This document shows positions 1 to 10,959 of a stretch of 64,000 nt of DNA, one piece after another. This stretch comes from Dermatophagoides farinae. Its lineage: Eukaryota > Arthropoda > Arachnida > Sarcoptiformes > Pyroglyphidae. The stretch is taken from assembly GCF_024713945.1 (NCBI RefSeq), contig NC_134678.1:3658001-3722000 (forward strand), read 5' to 3'. Position 1 is the first letter of the stretch, and each line of letters opens with the position of its first letter. A program made the translations under genes and the position numbers. The notes beneath the pieces are model-generated. The model was given only the letters and a program-made list of their open reading frames with translations, made no database searches and was not told the origin of the DNA.

Positions 1-2
1 AA

Positions 3-380
3 GGACGAATGTTACAAAAAAGTGATCTGGTACTGAATGGAATCGATTTCAACACTTGTTTCACAAACTGTACAAATGAATCCATCGAAACATCAAACAT
101 TTTTGATGAATCCGAAGATCTTACAGTAAGACATGTTTTCGATTTCAAATCAGTCTATCCTATAATGGATCAATTTAATTTACAATTTATTTCCACATCA
201 ACTCATTTTGATTGCGGTCTGGTTGATCATTTGTTTTATAGTCATAATCATAAAAATTTACGTTTATCAGCATTTAAACAATTAATGAACAAACAAAATT
301 TGAAAAAAATCGGCAACATACCCAATTCAATTTTGGGTTCAGATCATATCGCCTTAAGTGCAAAGTTCTATTTATCATGA
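3..380 (+). CDS. angel: Protein angel homolog (CCR4-like nuclease), 3' end only
   Basis: This is the C-terminal part of an endonuclease/exonuclease/phosphatase-fold protein of the angel (ANGEL1/2) branch of the CCR4 family, which are RNA 3'-end phosphatases or nucleases. The reading frame is open from base 3 to a TGA at 378-380 and the 5' part lies outside the window. Seen: a VDHLFYS segment followed by an IPN...GSDHIALSAKFYL ending, which matches the active-site SDH and the C-terminal end of angel proteins. In the family the SDH histidine is catalytic. No intron is visible in this part. It converges on the fructosamine-3-kinase gene, whose stop codon begins (in plus coordinates) at 382, so the two 3' UTRs must overlap. 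Family call firm; ANGEL1 versus ANGEL2 not decided. Confidence 0.85.
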   Translation, partial: GRMLQKSDLVLNGIDFNTCFTNCTNESIETSNIFDESEDLTVRHVFDFKSVYPIMDQFNLQFISTSTHFDCGLVDHLFYSHNHKNLRLSAFKQLMNKQNLKKIGNIPNSILGSDHIALSAKFYLS

Positions 381-381
381 T

Positions 382-1542
382 TTAATTAATATTAAAAACA
401 TAACTCGTTATTTTTTTCATTAAATCAATGCTTTGGTTTGCGTATGATCCACCAAAATGATTCCAATGATTGAGTAGATGAAAGAGTGTGTACAATTCTG
501 AACGTCTAATTATAAAAAAAAGAAAAAATTGTTATATCATTTGTTTTGAACAAAATGGTTATTTATGTCATTACTTTTTGAAGCCTTTTTGCTGGGGAAT
601 CTTGTTGAAATATTCATCATAGAATATGGAACTGAATCCTCCGAATAGTTTGGAAATTGAAAGTTCGTATTCAGAATGGCCATAAAATGATGCTGGATCA
701 AAAATTACCGGATCTCCATTTACGATTTGTGTAACGTTTCCTGACCACAAATCTCCATGCAATAAAGCCGGTTCAATATTATCAATGACATCAATGAAAA
801 ATTTATCGATTTTAAGCTGAAGTTCTGACCAATATTCGATAATTTTGCGGTTACCAAAATTTTCAATGACCAAGTCAACTTGTTGCTTCAAACGATTACG
901 AGCATAAAATTCAATCCAATTATCATGCCACTCATTGTTCTGAGGAATTTTTCCACAACAAGTGGTTGAATAGAATCCGAATTCTTCTACATGGTCGACT
1001 TTTTCGATAATGTCACAGGGAATGTTCAATTTGATGTTTTTGTTTATAGTAAATTCAATATTCTCAGGTAATTGCGATGTGAGCGGTTTACCGATCCATG
1101 ATTCTAACCGCAGTTTTTTACGACCAAGAACCGAATTGAATAAATGTAAATCCGCTAAATTGGAGCCAAGTTTTTTCCAATTTGTCACCGGTTGCATGTT
1201 CAAATATTCAACAATCAACGCTCCGCCATTGCTATTCGGATCGGCTATTACAAAATAAGGCTTTGGCGTACATATAGTTTGGGTTTCTGCAATTTTTTGC
1301 AATGAAGAAAATTCACCATTCAACATATCTAAAGCTATGTCTTCGTAATTTGTCTTGACAAAAATAATTCCATCATCAGTTTCAAAACTGGCACCTAAAA
1401 CGTGGGAAAAGTAAAACAATAGAAAATTACTATTGAAATAAAACCAATTACCATTGCTAATATAACCATCATGAAATGTTTGGGCAGTTTTCAAAAACTT
1501 TTTAGTTTCTAATCTATCTTGAATTTCGGTAAATAAATCCAT
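382..1542 (-). CDS. FN3K: Fructosamine-3-kinase / ketosamine-3-kinase
   Basis: ATP-dependent kinase that phosphorylates sugars on glycated proteins so that the adduct falls off (protein deglycation), cytosolic. Two exons: 1542-575 and 505-382, joined in phase across a 69 bp intron; 363 residues, somewhat longer than the usual ~309. Seen: the kinase-like catalytic motif HGDLWSGN, then FDPASFYGHSEYE, the metal-binding DPA equivalent. If the intron were ignored the frame would stop at 571 after GFKK. The spliced second exon supplies the family's conserved C-terminal YxLFHLLNHxNxFGGSY block, which proves the splice. The start is the first ATG of the long frame (MDLFTEIQDRL). The stop codon lies one base from the convergent angel stop. 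Confidence 0.93.
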
Positions 1543-1600
1543 TTTTTACGAAAATTCATCGCATGCACGCACAATTCCTGATCAGGAAAAAAAGTAAAAA

Positions 1601-1662
1601 GGTTAGTACTAACCTATTTTGGTTATTATACAAAAAATAACCTTTTCAGGTTAGTACTGACC
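1601..1662. repeat. Palindrome repeat, copy A
   Basis: Seen directly: the 14-bp perfect palindrome GGTTAGTACTAACC at 1601-1614 and a one-mismatch copy GGTTAGTACTGACC at 1649-1662. Between them is a short hairpin made of GGTTATT and AATAACC. The second element is followed by AATTTGGGT, exactly as in copy B near 2801. The shared order and flanks point to one repeat family and not to chance palindromes. Confidence 0.7.
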
Positions 1663-2001
1663 AATTTGGGTGATGAGCAATTTTGCCAACCGATTGTTCC
1701 ATCGATATTTCTAAATCATCGATTGTATCGTTCATTACGCGATTGTTGCAACAATTACACCCTCTTTTATTCCCTTTTCCTATATTAAAATATTAGAAAT
1801 ATAATAAAATACATCCATATTTCACATCCCAATTGCGTCATACAACGTTAATTGTACCGTTTGAAATAGGTTCATTTGCTTACCATGATCATTTTTAATC
1901 AAGAATATCAACAATTAAGACGAAATGAAAATTACTGATGATGAAAATATTAACAAATCATCCATGAAATATATTCTCAATATTCTATTTCTATATTCTA
2001 G

Positions 2002-2301
2002 GAATTTGTCGATCATTTTTTTGATGGAGCTAGAAATTTTTTTAATTTAACTAACTACACATTCCCAGAATTCCCAAACAATGTAATCATGGCCTTATCA
2101 AGCCAATCCAATAATCAAATTGATTCTAAATTTTGTTTCGATAAAGACATTATTACAATAATAAAAGCAATAATTGAACAACTAGTTGGAAGCAACAAAC
2201 CATATCGGAAAATGATTCCACAAACTATTTTTAAAAGAATAACTCATAATTTAATCGAAAAATATCCAAACTGTCACGTCTTTATGATCGACCCCCTTTG
2301 A
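2002..2301 (+). pseudogene. Possible SAMD3-like exon or gene remnant
   Basis: An open frame runs from a good acceptor (TTCTAG at 1996-2001) to a stop at 2299-2301. The first ATG in it is at 2089. Translation gives an FPEFPNNV segment, then an acidic or hydrophobic helix, then YRKMIP and LIEKYPN. The spacing of the FPEFP-like and LxEKYPN blocks recalls the region found in SAMD3-like animal proteins (from memory, weak similarity). I find no upstream exon in the next several hundred bases and the frame ends just before LTR-like sequence, so it looks like a truncated fragment. It could instead be a short real gene. Confidence 0.35.
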
Positions 2302-2394
2302 TTCGAGCGATATATAAAAAGAAAGAAGAGTCTGAATAAAGATGATTATTAGCACACATAATCAACGTGCTCCTACATTGGTGACCCTGTGATA
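2302..2394 (+). mobile_element. Possible LTR-retrotransposon fossil (LTR 3' part)
   Basis: A TATA-like run (GATATATAAAAAG), an AATAAA about 20 bases on, and then TTGGTGACCC are laid out like the R/U5 end of an LTR followed by a primer-binding site, as in Ty3/gypsy-type elements. No internal coding region is recognisable downstream, so if real it is a broken remnant. Weak evidence and boundaries uncertain. Confidence 0.25.
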
Positions 2395-2590
2395 TTTTTT
2401 ATATTTTTTTCCTTTTCCTTTCATTTTTATTTAATACATGCTCCTACAATAATAATAATTTTATTATGGCGTTATTCCAATCGGAATAATTCGCCAAGAA
2501 TATTGATATTAAAAAAATTAAAAATTAAAAATTATAATTAAAGAATAATAGAAAATTGCCTAAAAATAAAAGAAAATAAAGTCTGGAGTG

Positions 2591-2767
2591 TTATGTGTGT
2601 TGTTGTTTGAGTGAATTGTAAATGTACAGGCATAGTTTTGTGAAGTTTATGTGTTTTTTGTTTTGGATAAAGTCGTGTAATGTGTGGACATCTTGTAAAT
2701 TTAATTCAATTTTTACGTCGGTGTAAAGTGGGCATTGGATGAGTATGTAACTTGTATCTTGTAAAAT
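2591..2767 (-). mobile_element. LINE (non-LTR retrotransposon) 3' fragment
   Basis: The minus-strand frame reads LIQCPLYTDVKIEL and then a conserved-looking FTKLCLYIYNSL ending at a stop near 2591. The (H/L)xLxxCPLY signature followed by 40-50 residues and a stop is the usual C-terminus after the reverse transcriptase in R1/I/jockey-type LINEs. The similarity begins immediately beside a GGTTAGCACTAACC palindrome (2768-2781), so the fragment is 5'-truncated at or near that repeat. No poly(A) tail is clear. The fragment is too short to assign a clade. Confidence 0.5.
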
Positions 2768-2858
2768 GGTTAGCACTAACCTTTGTGGGTGAGCATTGCA
2801 GGTTAGCACTAACCAATTTGGGTTATAATCCTAACCTTTTTTGGTTAGTATACTAACC
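2768..2858. repeat. Palindrome repeat, copy B
   Basis: Seen directly: the pseudo-palindrome GGTTAGCACTAACC at 2768-2781 and again at 2801-2814, then the 16-bp perfect palindrome GGTTAGTATACTAACC at 2843-2858. The unit AGGTTAGCACTAACC plus AATTTGGGT repeats the arrangement of copy A about 1.15 kb away, in the same orientation. Confidence 0.7.
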
Positions 2859-3076
2859 CTACTTTCTTTTCTGTGTCGAATCATGTGACTGCCGAATTCT
2901 ACCAATAAGAACTTTTAATGTAAAAATAGGAGAAATTTAAGAATGTCCAGTTTTTATGTATCGTTCAGACACCACAGTGGTGGTCAAGGTAATGTTGCCA
3001 CCTTTGTTTAGTTGGGAATGTCAGGCTATAACCTGAAAGAATGTGAGCAAAAACAACAAACGATGAGACGGAAAAA

Positions 3077-5804
3077 ATGGGTGCCAATACTTCAAGTCAA
3101 TATTTTGGTTCATATCAAAGTTCCGATTCAAAAAGTTCCATTTCAACATTCGACACAATCACCGATGTCACCTGTTCATCAATAAGTGCCAATAATACCA
3201 ATAATAATCAACATCATGGATTATTTCTTAATACCAGTGAATCAACAGTTAATTCACTAGGCTTAATATTCAGCAGTAAAGATAAAAAATTAAAAAAATT
3301 GAAACAAAAAATTAAAACTAAATTGAAAAAATGTTCTCATCATTCTCAAGTGTTTATCGAGTTTGCACAATCATTATCCACACAAGAATTAGCACAGATT
3401 TATAATGAATATCGTGCAGCATTTTTTATGAAAGAATTATCTTTACATGCAGAAAGTGCACGACCCATTGCCTCAAGCATTCGTAATGATCTCAGTGAAT
3501 TATATGATTTGAAGCACAACAGTGATATAACATTAGTTTATAAAGGTGTTGATTTCCCTGTACACAAAGCCATCGTTTGCGTTCGTTGTCCATATTTCCG
3601 TGAATTATTAGGTAAACTACCTCAAGGAAGTACTGTATCGGTTAATCTTGACATCAAAGGTCTTCGTGTTGAACTTTTCAATGATTTACTCAAATATCTT
3701 TATTCCGGTGAATTGGCCGGTTCATATGATCCACGTAGTAATTCAGCCTCATATGAAGCATTGATTCGAATAAGCCAGCAATGTGGTGTACCAAATCCAT
3801 TATCACACGATCTTAAACATTTACTTGAAACCGGAATATATAGCGATGCATCGCTTTGCTTTCAATGCAGCAATGATAATGATTCGAAATCACAATCAAA
3901 TTGTTGTTGCTGTGAGCAAACAGAATTTTCGTGTCATCAGGCCATTTTGAGTGCACGTTCCCCATTCTTTCGAAACGTTATTATTCGACAACAGAAACGA
4001 AATTCTCTGAACAAAAATGCTTGTCCGCAACGGATGAAAATCATTTTGGATGAATCAATCATTCCAAGACGTTTGGGTAGAATCTTGTTGCATGTCATGT
4101 ATCGAGATTCGGAAAATTTATTGAATTTAATACAGTCTTCCATATGTAAATGTCGTCATCGATTGTCCAGCCAATCATCATCATCATCATCAAATTCGAA
4201 AGAATCACAATCAATGATATTGGTAAAAGAAGTAATGAATTTGTATGAAATTGCCCGATTTTTAGAAATCGATTTTCTTGTTCAAAGCTGTGAAGATATG
4301 ATGATAAACTTTTTGAATCTTGAGACTTTATTATTGATATTGAAATGGAGTGAACAATCACATGGATCGCCATGGGTCAAACGTCAAGCGTTGACTTTTT
4401 TGAAAGAAGAATTCTCTTCCATTATTTCTCAGCATTCATTGTTATATCAGTTAGATTATACTCATCTACGTGATGTATTGAAATCTGATTTTCTTGAAGC
4501 CAGCGAATTGGAAATTTTAAAATCTATAATTAAATGGGGTGAACATCATGTCATAAAACAACAAGAAGACCGTGAACCAAATCTATTACTTTCACATAGT
4601 TTAACTAGAAAAAGTATCAAGAAAAAAGAGATTAATGAATCAAAACTTCACGATTTAATATCCGAATTAATAGATTTAGTTCGAATCGGACATTGTTTGC
4701 CTATCGATTCCGATTTTTTAATGTCAACAATAAAAAGAGGTCTTATACAACTACCATTCTATATGGTGAAAATTTCAGATGAACAAGTGCCTTCAAATAG
4801 ATATGCAGCATGGTTTCGAAACAATAGTCATTTTATGAGACTTCGTTTTTTCACACATTATTTTGATGAATGTAAATCACAACTTGAAGAAAAACTTGAA
4901 CGTTCCATTTCGTTGGATGAAAATATTGATAGTTTATTCATGAAGATAAAACCAAAATCAAATACATTTGTCGATGCAATGCCAGATAATCTATACATGT
5001 TGGAAAAGTTGAATCTCGGAAACGAAAGTTTAATATCCGATAGCGATCTTACTCTGCCTAATCCACAATCATTTCCTAATTTTCATTTTTGTCTCACATC
5101 TACATCAGATTCATCATCAGCTATTTGTTATGAAGATATCGATAAAGTACGGCCTAGTTTACCAATTTTGGAGGAACGAATAATGTACATGATGCATCAA
5201 CGTGAACAAGAACTTCGAACATCACCTTTCTGCATTAGAGCGTTGCAAATATCACATACAAGATGTGAAGCATTGAGATTGATTCAATTACGTGTGGTCA
5301 GGGAATTTGGATTACCCGATATTGCCTGTGAAGTTTTACATCTGAAAAATTCACTAACGCCCAAGCAACGTAATCTTCGACTTGATTCGAAAGATGATGA
5401 TGATGACGACGATGAAAGCAATTCTATGATGAAAATAAATTCATCATTGAGATTTTCAAAAAATAATAATAGAACTGACAATGATATAGATATTTTTGAT
5501 AGAAACGCAATGCCGCCACCACCACTAAGACCAATTACGACAATGTTTGACAATTCATCTTCAAACATTACATCTGTTAGTCAATGTGATCCATTCAGTT
5601 ATCAAAGTGAACTACGACTGGAAGAACTCACTTCGCAATATGAACTAGAAACACAGGTTTGATAATATATATAATTTAATCAGCCATCAAATCTCATAAA
5701 TACTTATATCATTTTTCTTTGATAAATAGTTTTCGAGTACAGAGTCTCATCGAACACTTAGCGATTATATTCCTGATATTGCTTTTGTTGGTAAAGAGAT
5801 TTGA
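3077..5804 (+). CDS. BTBD7: BTB/POZ domain-containing protein 7
   Basis: Orthologue of BTBD7, a BTB protein linked in vertebrates to epithelial branching and E-cadherin/Snail2 regulation. Two exons, 3077-5656 and 5730-5804, give 884 residues (vertebrate forms are longer). Seen: an N-terminal MGANTSS (glycine 2, N-myristoylation-like, as in vertebrate MGANAS); a basic stretch; a KELSLHAESARP block; a first BTB domain near residues 150-230; a second BTB near 260-400 containing the family's ILDESIIP signature; a BACK-like region with WGEHH and DREPNLL; a C-terminal acidic run. Without splicing the frame stops at 5662. With the 73 bp intron removed the protein ends in a short tail containing LSDYIPDIAFVG, matching the LNDLMPDIAVG block of vertebrate BTBD7. 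The GBA1 start lies 143 bp downstream on the same strand. Confidence 0.93.
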
Positions 5805-5947
5805 AGAAATATATGTCAAAAAAGAAAGCTCAATTGATGACAATTATAATCCGCATTTTCCCTATTTAATTGGACATTTTATCACAATTTTCTTTCATTT
5901 TGTATTTTATATTCGAAATTTATTTAATAAAACACTGACATTGAAAA

Positions 5948-7678
5948 ATGCCTGATATTTTAAAATTAATGATTATGTTGACAATCCTGTTCTCATTCAT
6001 AATCGATGGTTTGTATTCAGGTAATTATTAATTGAAAATATTTTGATTTTTTTTTTTTGTTACAGGGAACATGATTATGTCCATGACAAGTGGAAAACCT
6101 TGCGTTCCAAGATGGTTTAATAGAAAACATAGTTTTGTTTGTATTTGTAATGCAACTGTTTGTGATTCGTTTGATGATGATGATAGAATTTCGAATGAAT
6201 CGAAAACGATCACTATTTTTAGCAGTGATATGCATTCGGATCGTTTTTTACGTAGTGAACATCATTTCAAAAATGTGGATACATTAAATCATGGACAAAC
6301 TATAACGATCAATCGAAATAAAACATTTCAAACAATCATTGGCTTTGGTGGAGCATTCACCGATGCTACTGGAATTAACATAGGAAAATTGAACGACCAA
6401 TTGGCAAAAAATGTCATTTATGATTATTTTAGCTCACGAGGTTTACGCTATTCAATGGGTCGAGTTCCAATCGGCGGTACGGATTTTTCTACCAGACCAT
6501 ACTCATACGATGAACTTGGTCCTAAAATTCATGATGATTTTAATCTATCATATTTCAAATTGGCTGCCGAAGATTTCGATTATAAGGTAAATAATGTTTG
6601 AATTCTATTTATTCAAGCTAATTTTGTGGTTAACTTTTACATTTATTTTTCCATATAGATTCCATTGGTCAAACTGGCACAAAACATCAGTCATTATCCA
6701 ATCAAACTATTCGCATCTCCGTGGAGTCCACCAGCATGGATAAAAACCAATGGCCATTTGAATGGTCTTGGAAGAATCAAAGGCAAACCGGATGGAATTT
6801 ACTACGAAACTTATGCAACATATATGATAAAATTTTTACGAGAATATGAAAAACAAGGAATCAATTTCTGGGGAATGACCATTCAAAATGAACCAGTCGA
6901 TGGAACAATACCTGCTTTCAAGTTTAACTGTAATGCAATGTCGCCAGAAGAACAACGTGATTTCATTTTTGAAACATTGGGACCCCAATTAAATGCATCC
7001 GGGTTTGGAATTGATAAGCTAAAACTTATGATTATGGATGATCAAAGACCGTTCATTGAGAAATGGGCTAATGTCATTTTAAGTGATAAACGTGCCAATA
7101 AATATGTTTCTGGTATCGGTTTCCATTGGTATCTGAATCCATTCACTTCAGTCGAAGTAGTTTCCAAGACTCATCATAAATTTCCAAACTATTTTTTATT
7201 ATCTACGGAAGCTTGTGAAGGTGCAAACCCTTTTCAATTGGAAAAAGTTTCATTGGGTAATTGGGATCGCGCTCAATCATATGCCTATGATATCATTCAA
7301 GATTTAAATCATTATACTAGCGGTTGGATCGATTGGAATATGGCACTCGATCCAGAGGGTGGCCCGAATTGGGTAAAAAATTTCGTAGACTCTCCAATCA
7401 TTGTCAGTGAAGATGGCAGCGAATATTACAAACAACCAATGTATTATTCATTAGCACATTTTACACGATTTATTGAACCTGGATCGGTACGTTTAGACAT
7501 ACAGACTCAACATGAGTACTTGAATATGGTTGCCTTTGAAACACCAAACAAGGCAACCGTATTGGTTGTTTTGAATCGTAATAAACATGAAGTACCTTTG
7601 AAAATTCATGATGATAAGTATGGAATTTTCTCTCATGAAATCAAAGGTCATTCCATTCAAACATTGGTATGGTATTGA
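5948..7678 (+). CDS. GBA1: Lysosomal acid glucosylceramidase (GH30)
   Basis: Hydrolyses glucosylceramide to glucose and ceramide in the lysosome. Three exons: 5948-6020, 6066-6586 and 6659-7678; 537 residues, essentially the human length. Exon 1 encodes the initiator and a hydrophobic signal peptide (MPDILKLMIMLTILFSF...), joined in phase 1 to the mature start (GKPCVP...VCICNATVCDSF, matching the human cysteine pattern). Seen: acid/base glutamate in TIQNEP, nucleophile glutamate in LLSTEACEG, and the conserved GWIDWN and NFVDSPII blocks. The third exon begins exactly at IPLVKLA, matching human IPLI. It follows BTBD7 in tandem with a short gap. Confidence 0.96.
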
Positions 7679-8418
7679 TGATAAAGTATAATTTAAGAAA
7701 TAACAACAATTTTTTATAAAAAAAAATTTTTCCAAAATTAATGAACATCCTTCAATTGATGATAATCAAATAATAGAATAGAAAATCCTCAATTGATTAA
7801 ATATCAGCTGAAAATCATATGTATGATAGAAATAAAAATGATTCTAATCTCAAGTGGTGGCATCTATCATTTATCCATTGTGAATGTAGATGTTTTCATA
7901 AAATGCATGCATGCATGCGATAGGCGAATGATATCACATCGTTGGTCGGCTAGAGGCGGTAAGATTGGTTGGATATAACTTTCTTTCGTCCTTGATTATC
8001 ATAGAAATAATCGTCTATAATCAGCGGCGGTGGTCTTTATCATCGTCATTCATAATAATTATTATCTATTCTCAAAAATAGAGCATTTTTTTCTCAATAT
8101 TATTTATCATCGTCATCGATATCCAAAAAAGGTCATTTATCCTTTGATCAATTCCTCAAGAGTCAGAATGTTTTATTTGACTCATTTGACTTATAAAAAT
8201 GCTCAAGGTAATTTTTTTACAAATCGATCAAAAATTGAAATGAAAGTAAATATTTCAAACGTTCTTCCGAAGCAGAGAATCAAGAATCGAAAAAGTTAAC
8301 CTTGTTCAACAATATTCTATCCAAATTGATCAAAAATGCCGCCTGTCATTCAGAAGTAATAAACATTAATTAATTATCACTTTATATTTGATAATTTTAA
8401 TCAGATTAATTTCTACAG
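7679..8418. other. Intergenic region and aralar leader
   Basis: 740 bp between GBA1 and the first recognisable aralar exon. It contains a short (GCAT)n tract around 7904-7918 and a splice-donor-like GGCG|GTAAGA near 7958 that could end a non-coding first exon. There is also an ATG at 8336 (MPPVIQ...) whose natural donor is out of phase with the next exon. No other gene is seen. Confidence 0.5.
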
Positions 8419-10860
8419 ATTTTGTCTTCGATCAAACGTGCCAGTCCAGGAAAACTTCGAGAAATATTTGATAAATTTGCTTCGATCGAAAAGAATGGTC
8501 ATCGATACATGACAAGCGAAGATTTTATTCGCCGTTTTCTAGGCTTTTATACTGAAGATGATTTCAATCCGAAAACGGTAAATATTCTTGGCGGCATTCT
8601 TGACACATCTAAAGACGGGTATGATTTCACTATATTCTGGTTCTAGATTCAAGATCAAACTTTTTTCATAGTCTTATTTCCTTTCAAGAGTTTGAAGCTT
8701 TTGAAGCGGTTTTATGTCGCCCAGATGCAATCTATATGACCGCATTTCAACTATTCGACACTAATGGTTCCGGATCTATAACTTATAATGAATTCGAAGA
8801 AATAATTAAGAGCACAATTTTTCATCAAAAAATGCCATTCGATTTTAAATCGGATTTTGTTCGACTTCATTTTGGTGAAAAACATACGCGTACCATCTCT
8901 TATTCGGAATTTTCTCAATTATTGCACGATTTTCATGAAGAACATGCCGTACAGGCGTTTAAATCGCGGGATCATCGAAAACAAGGAGTCATTTCAGCGT
9001 TAGATTTTTCAGAAATCATGAGTAATTGTAAAAACCATTTGCTATCCGAAGATGTCAAAAGAAATTTGGTTGCAGCTGCAAGTTCGACTGCCGGTGGCCA
9101 TCAAGTTTCTTTTCCATATTTCATAGCATTCAATACATTGCTAAATAATATTGAAGTTATTAAGCGGATATTTCTTGCATTCACCAAAAACAACACTCAA
9201 ATGGAAATGACTAAAGAAGAATTCTTTGCTGCATCACAACAAATGTACCAAATTACTCCATTGGAAATTGATATTTTGTTTCAGCTTGTTAGCCATCTAA
9301 GACAGCCAACTGGGAGAATAGGTTATGATGATCTGGAACGTTTGTCTCCACGACATGGGCTACAATTTGTTTCTAAATTTGATGCCTCTAAATCTCATTC
9401 TTCCATCAGTCAAGAACCACGTGGTGTCGGTATTCAAATCCTGGAAAGTGTTTACCGATTTACATTAGGTTCAATTGCCGGTGCTACTGGTGCTACGGTG
9501 GTTTATCCTATTGATTTGGTTAGTTCATCTATTCTTCTTATTATGAATTTGAATTAAACGATTTTTTAACGAAGGTCAAAACTAGAATGCAAAATCAACG
9601 TACTGGCTCTATGATTGGCGAGTTAATGTATCGGAACAGTTGGGATTGTTTCAAAAAAGTTGTTCGTCATGAAGGATTTGGTGGTTTATATCGTGGCTTA
9701 CTTCCACAATTAGTTGGTGTTTGTCCAGAGAAAGCAATTAAATTGACAATGAATGATTTTGTTCGCGATAAATTAACCAGTAAAAACGGAGAAATCCCCA
9801 TTGGAGCCGAAATAATTGCTGGTGGAAGCGTAAGAATTGAACGCATAATAGATTGTACTTTTTGAAACTAATAATGATAATAATTTCAAGGCTGGCGCAT
9901 CTCAAGTTATGTTTACGAATCCATTGGAAATAGGTTTGAAATTATTGTTTATTATCGATTATCAACATTTTTGAATATTAATCATTTAATTATTTAATCA
10001 TTATTTTAAAACACAGTAAAAATTCGTTTACAAGTTGCCGGTGAAATTACATCGGGACCAAAGATTAGCGCTCTTGGTGTTATTAAAGAATTGGGTTTTC
10101 GTGGATTATACAAGGTTAGTAATGTTTATCTATTATGTTAATTTGTTACGAATCTTGCAGAATGTAAAATAGGGATCTTCAGCCTGTTTTCTACGTGACA
10201 TACCTTTTTCGGCTATTTACTTTCCGGTTTACGCCCATTGTAAGCTTGAATTTGCCGATGTTAACGGTCATAATAGTCCACTATCATTGCTGACATCTGC
10301 TGTCATCGCTGGTGCGTATTCAACTTGGAAATTTGTCAAATAAAATTTGATTAAATTGAAAAAAAAAACAAAATCATATAGGCGTTCCAGCTGCATATTT
10401 AGTGACACCGGCTGATGTGATCAAAACCAGGCTTCAAGTGGCAGCCAGAGCTGGTCAAACCACTTATTCTGGAATAATTGGTACGAATAATTTTTTTTAT
10501 GAATTAATAAATCTTGTTTATTCGATTTCAATGACAATTATGACAGATGCTGCCAGAAAAATTTTCAAAGAAGAAGGTGGTTCAGCATTTTGGAAAGGAG
10601 GTCCAGCGCGAGTATTTCGCAGTGCCCCACAATTCGGTTTCACGTTGCTGACTTATGAATTATTGCAACGTATCTTCTATGTTGATTTTGGTGGTCGTCG
10701 GCCCACTGGTTCCACTGAACCTGTCAAAAAATCGTTATTGGAAACATCACATAATCCTAGTCATGTTGGTGGCTATCAACTTGCTTTATCAACTTTTACT
10801 GGAATGGAGTCTAAATTTGGATTATATTTTCCAAAGTTCAAATCGAATATTGCTTCGTAA
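8419..10860 (+). CDS. aralar1: Calcium-binding mitochondrial aspartate/glutamate carrier (aralar/citrin)
   Basis: Inner-membrane aspartate-glutamate exchanger of the malate-aspartate shuttle, activated by Ca2+ on its N-terminal EF-hand domain. Eight exons: 8419-8618, 8672-9518, 9575-9829, 9891-9933, 10017-10114, 10173-10311, 10382-10480, 10547-10860; the phases agree and give 664 residues plus an unresolved start. Seen: EF-hand region ([17 protein letters not shown], residues ~90-105), then a linker, then three SLC25 repeats with PIDLVKTRM, NPLEIVKIRL and [10 protein letters not shown] signatures. The homologous [12 protein letters not shown] block shows that coding begins at or before 8419. 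The initiator must come from an upstream exon: ATG 8336 with donor at 8356 does not keep frame unless an alternative acceptor at 8444 (exon from 8445) is used. Confidence 0.95.
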
Positions 10861-10959
10861 ATCTTTGACTTTCAACATCTTTGCAAATCGATCTTCCAAT
10901 GTTTAAATGTTTAATGTTGAGTTATTCAAAAAATTATTAAATTTAATCAAGTAAATTGT

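Larger units (their letters stand above)
1543..3076. other. Accessory intergenic region with repeats and gene or element remnants
   Basis: About 1.5 kb between fructosamine-3-kinase and BTBD7. It holds two palindrome clusters, a SAMD3-like exon remnant, an LTR-like trace and a LINE 3' fragment, each listed separately. The remainder is AT-rich with no further coding signal that I can see. The last ~150 bp before 3077 probably include the BTBD7 promoter and leader. Confidence 0.6.

Noticed and set aside
4095-4373. Antisense frame across BTBD7
   Set aside because: Shadow of the BTBD7 coding strand, with repeat-derived Met runs and no similarity.
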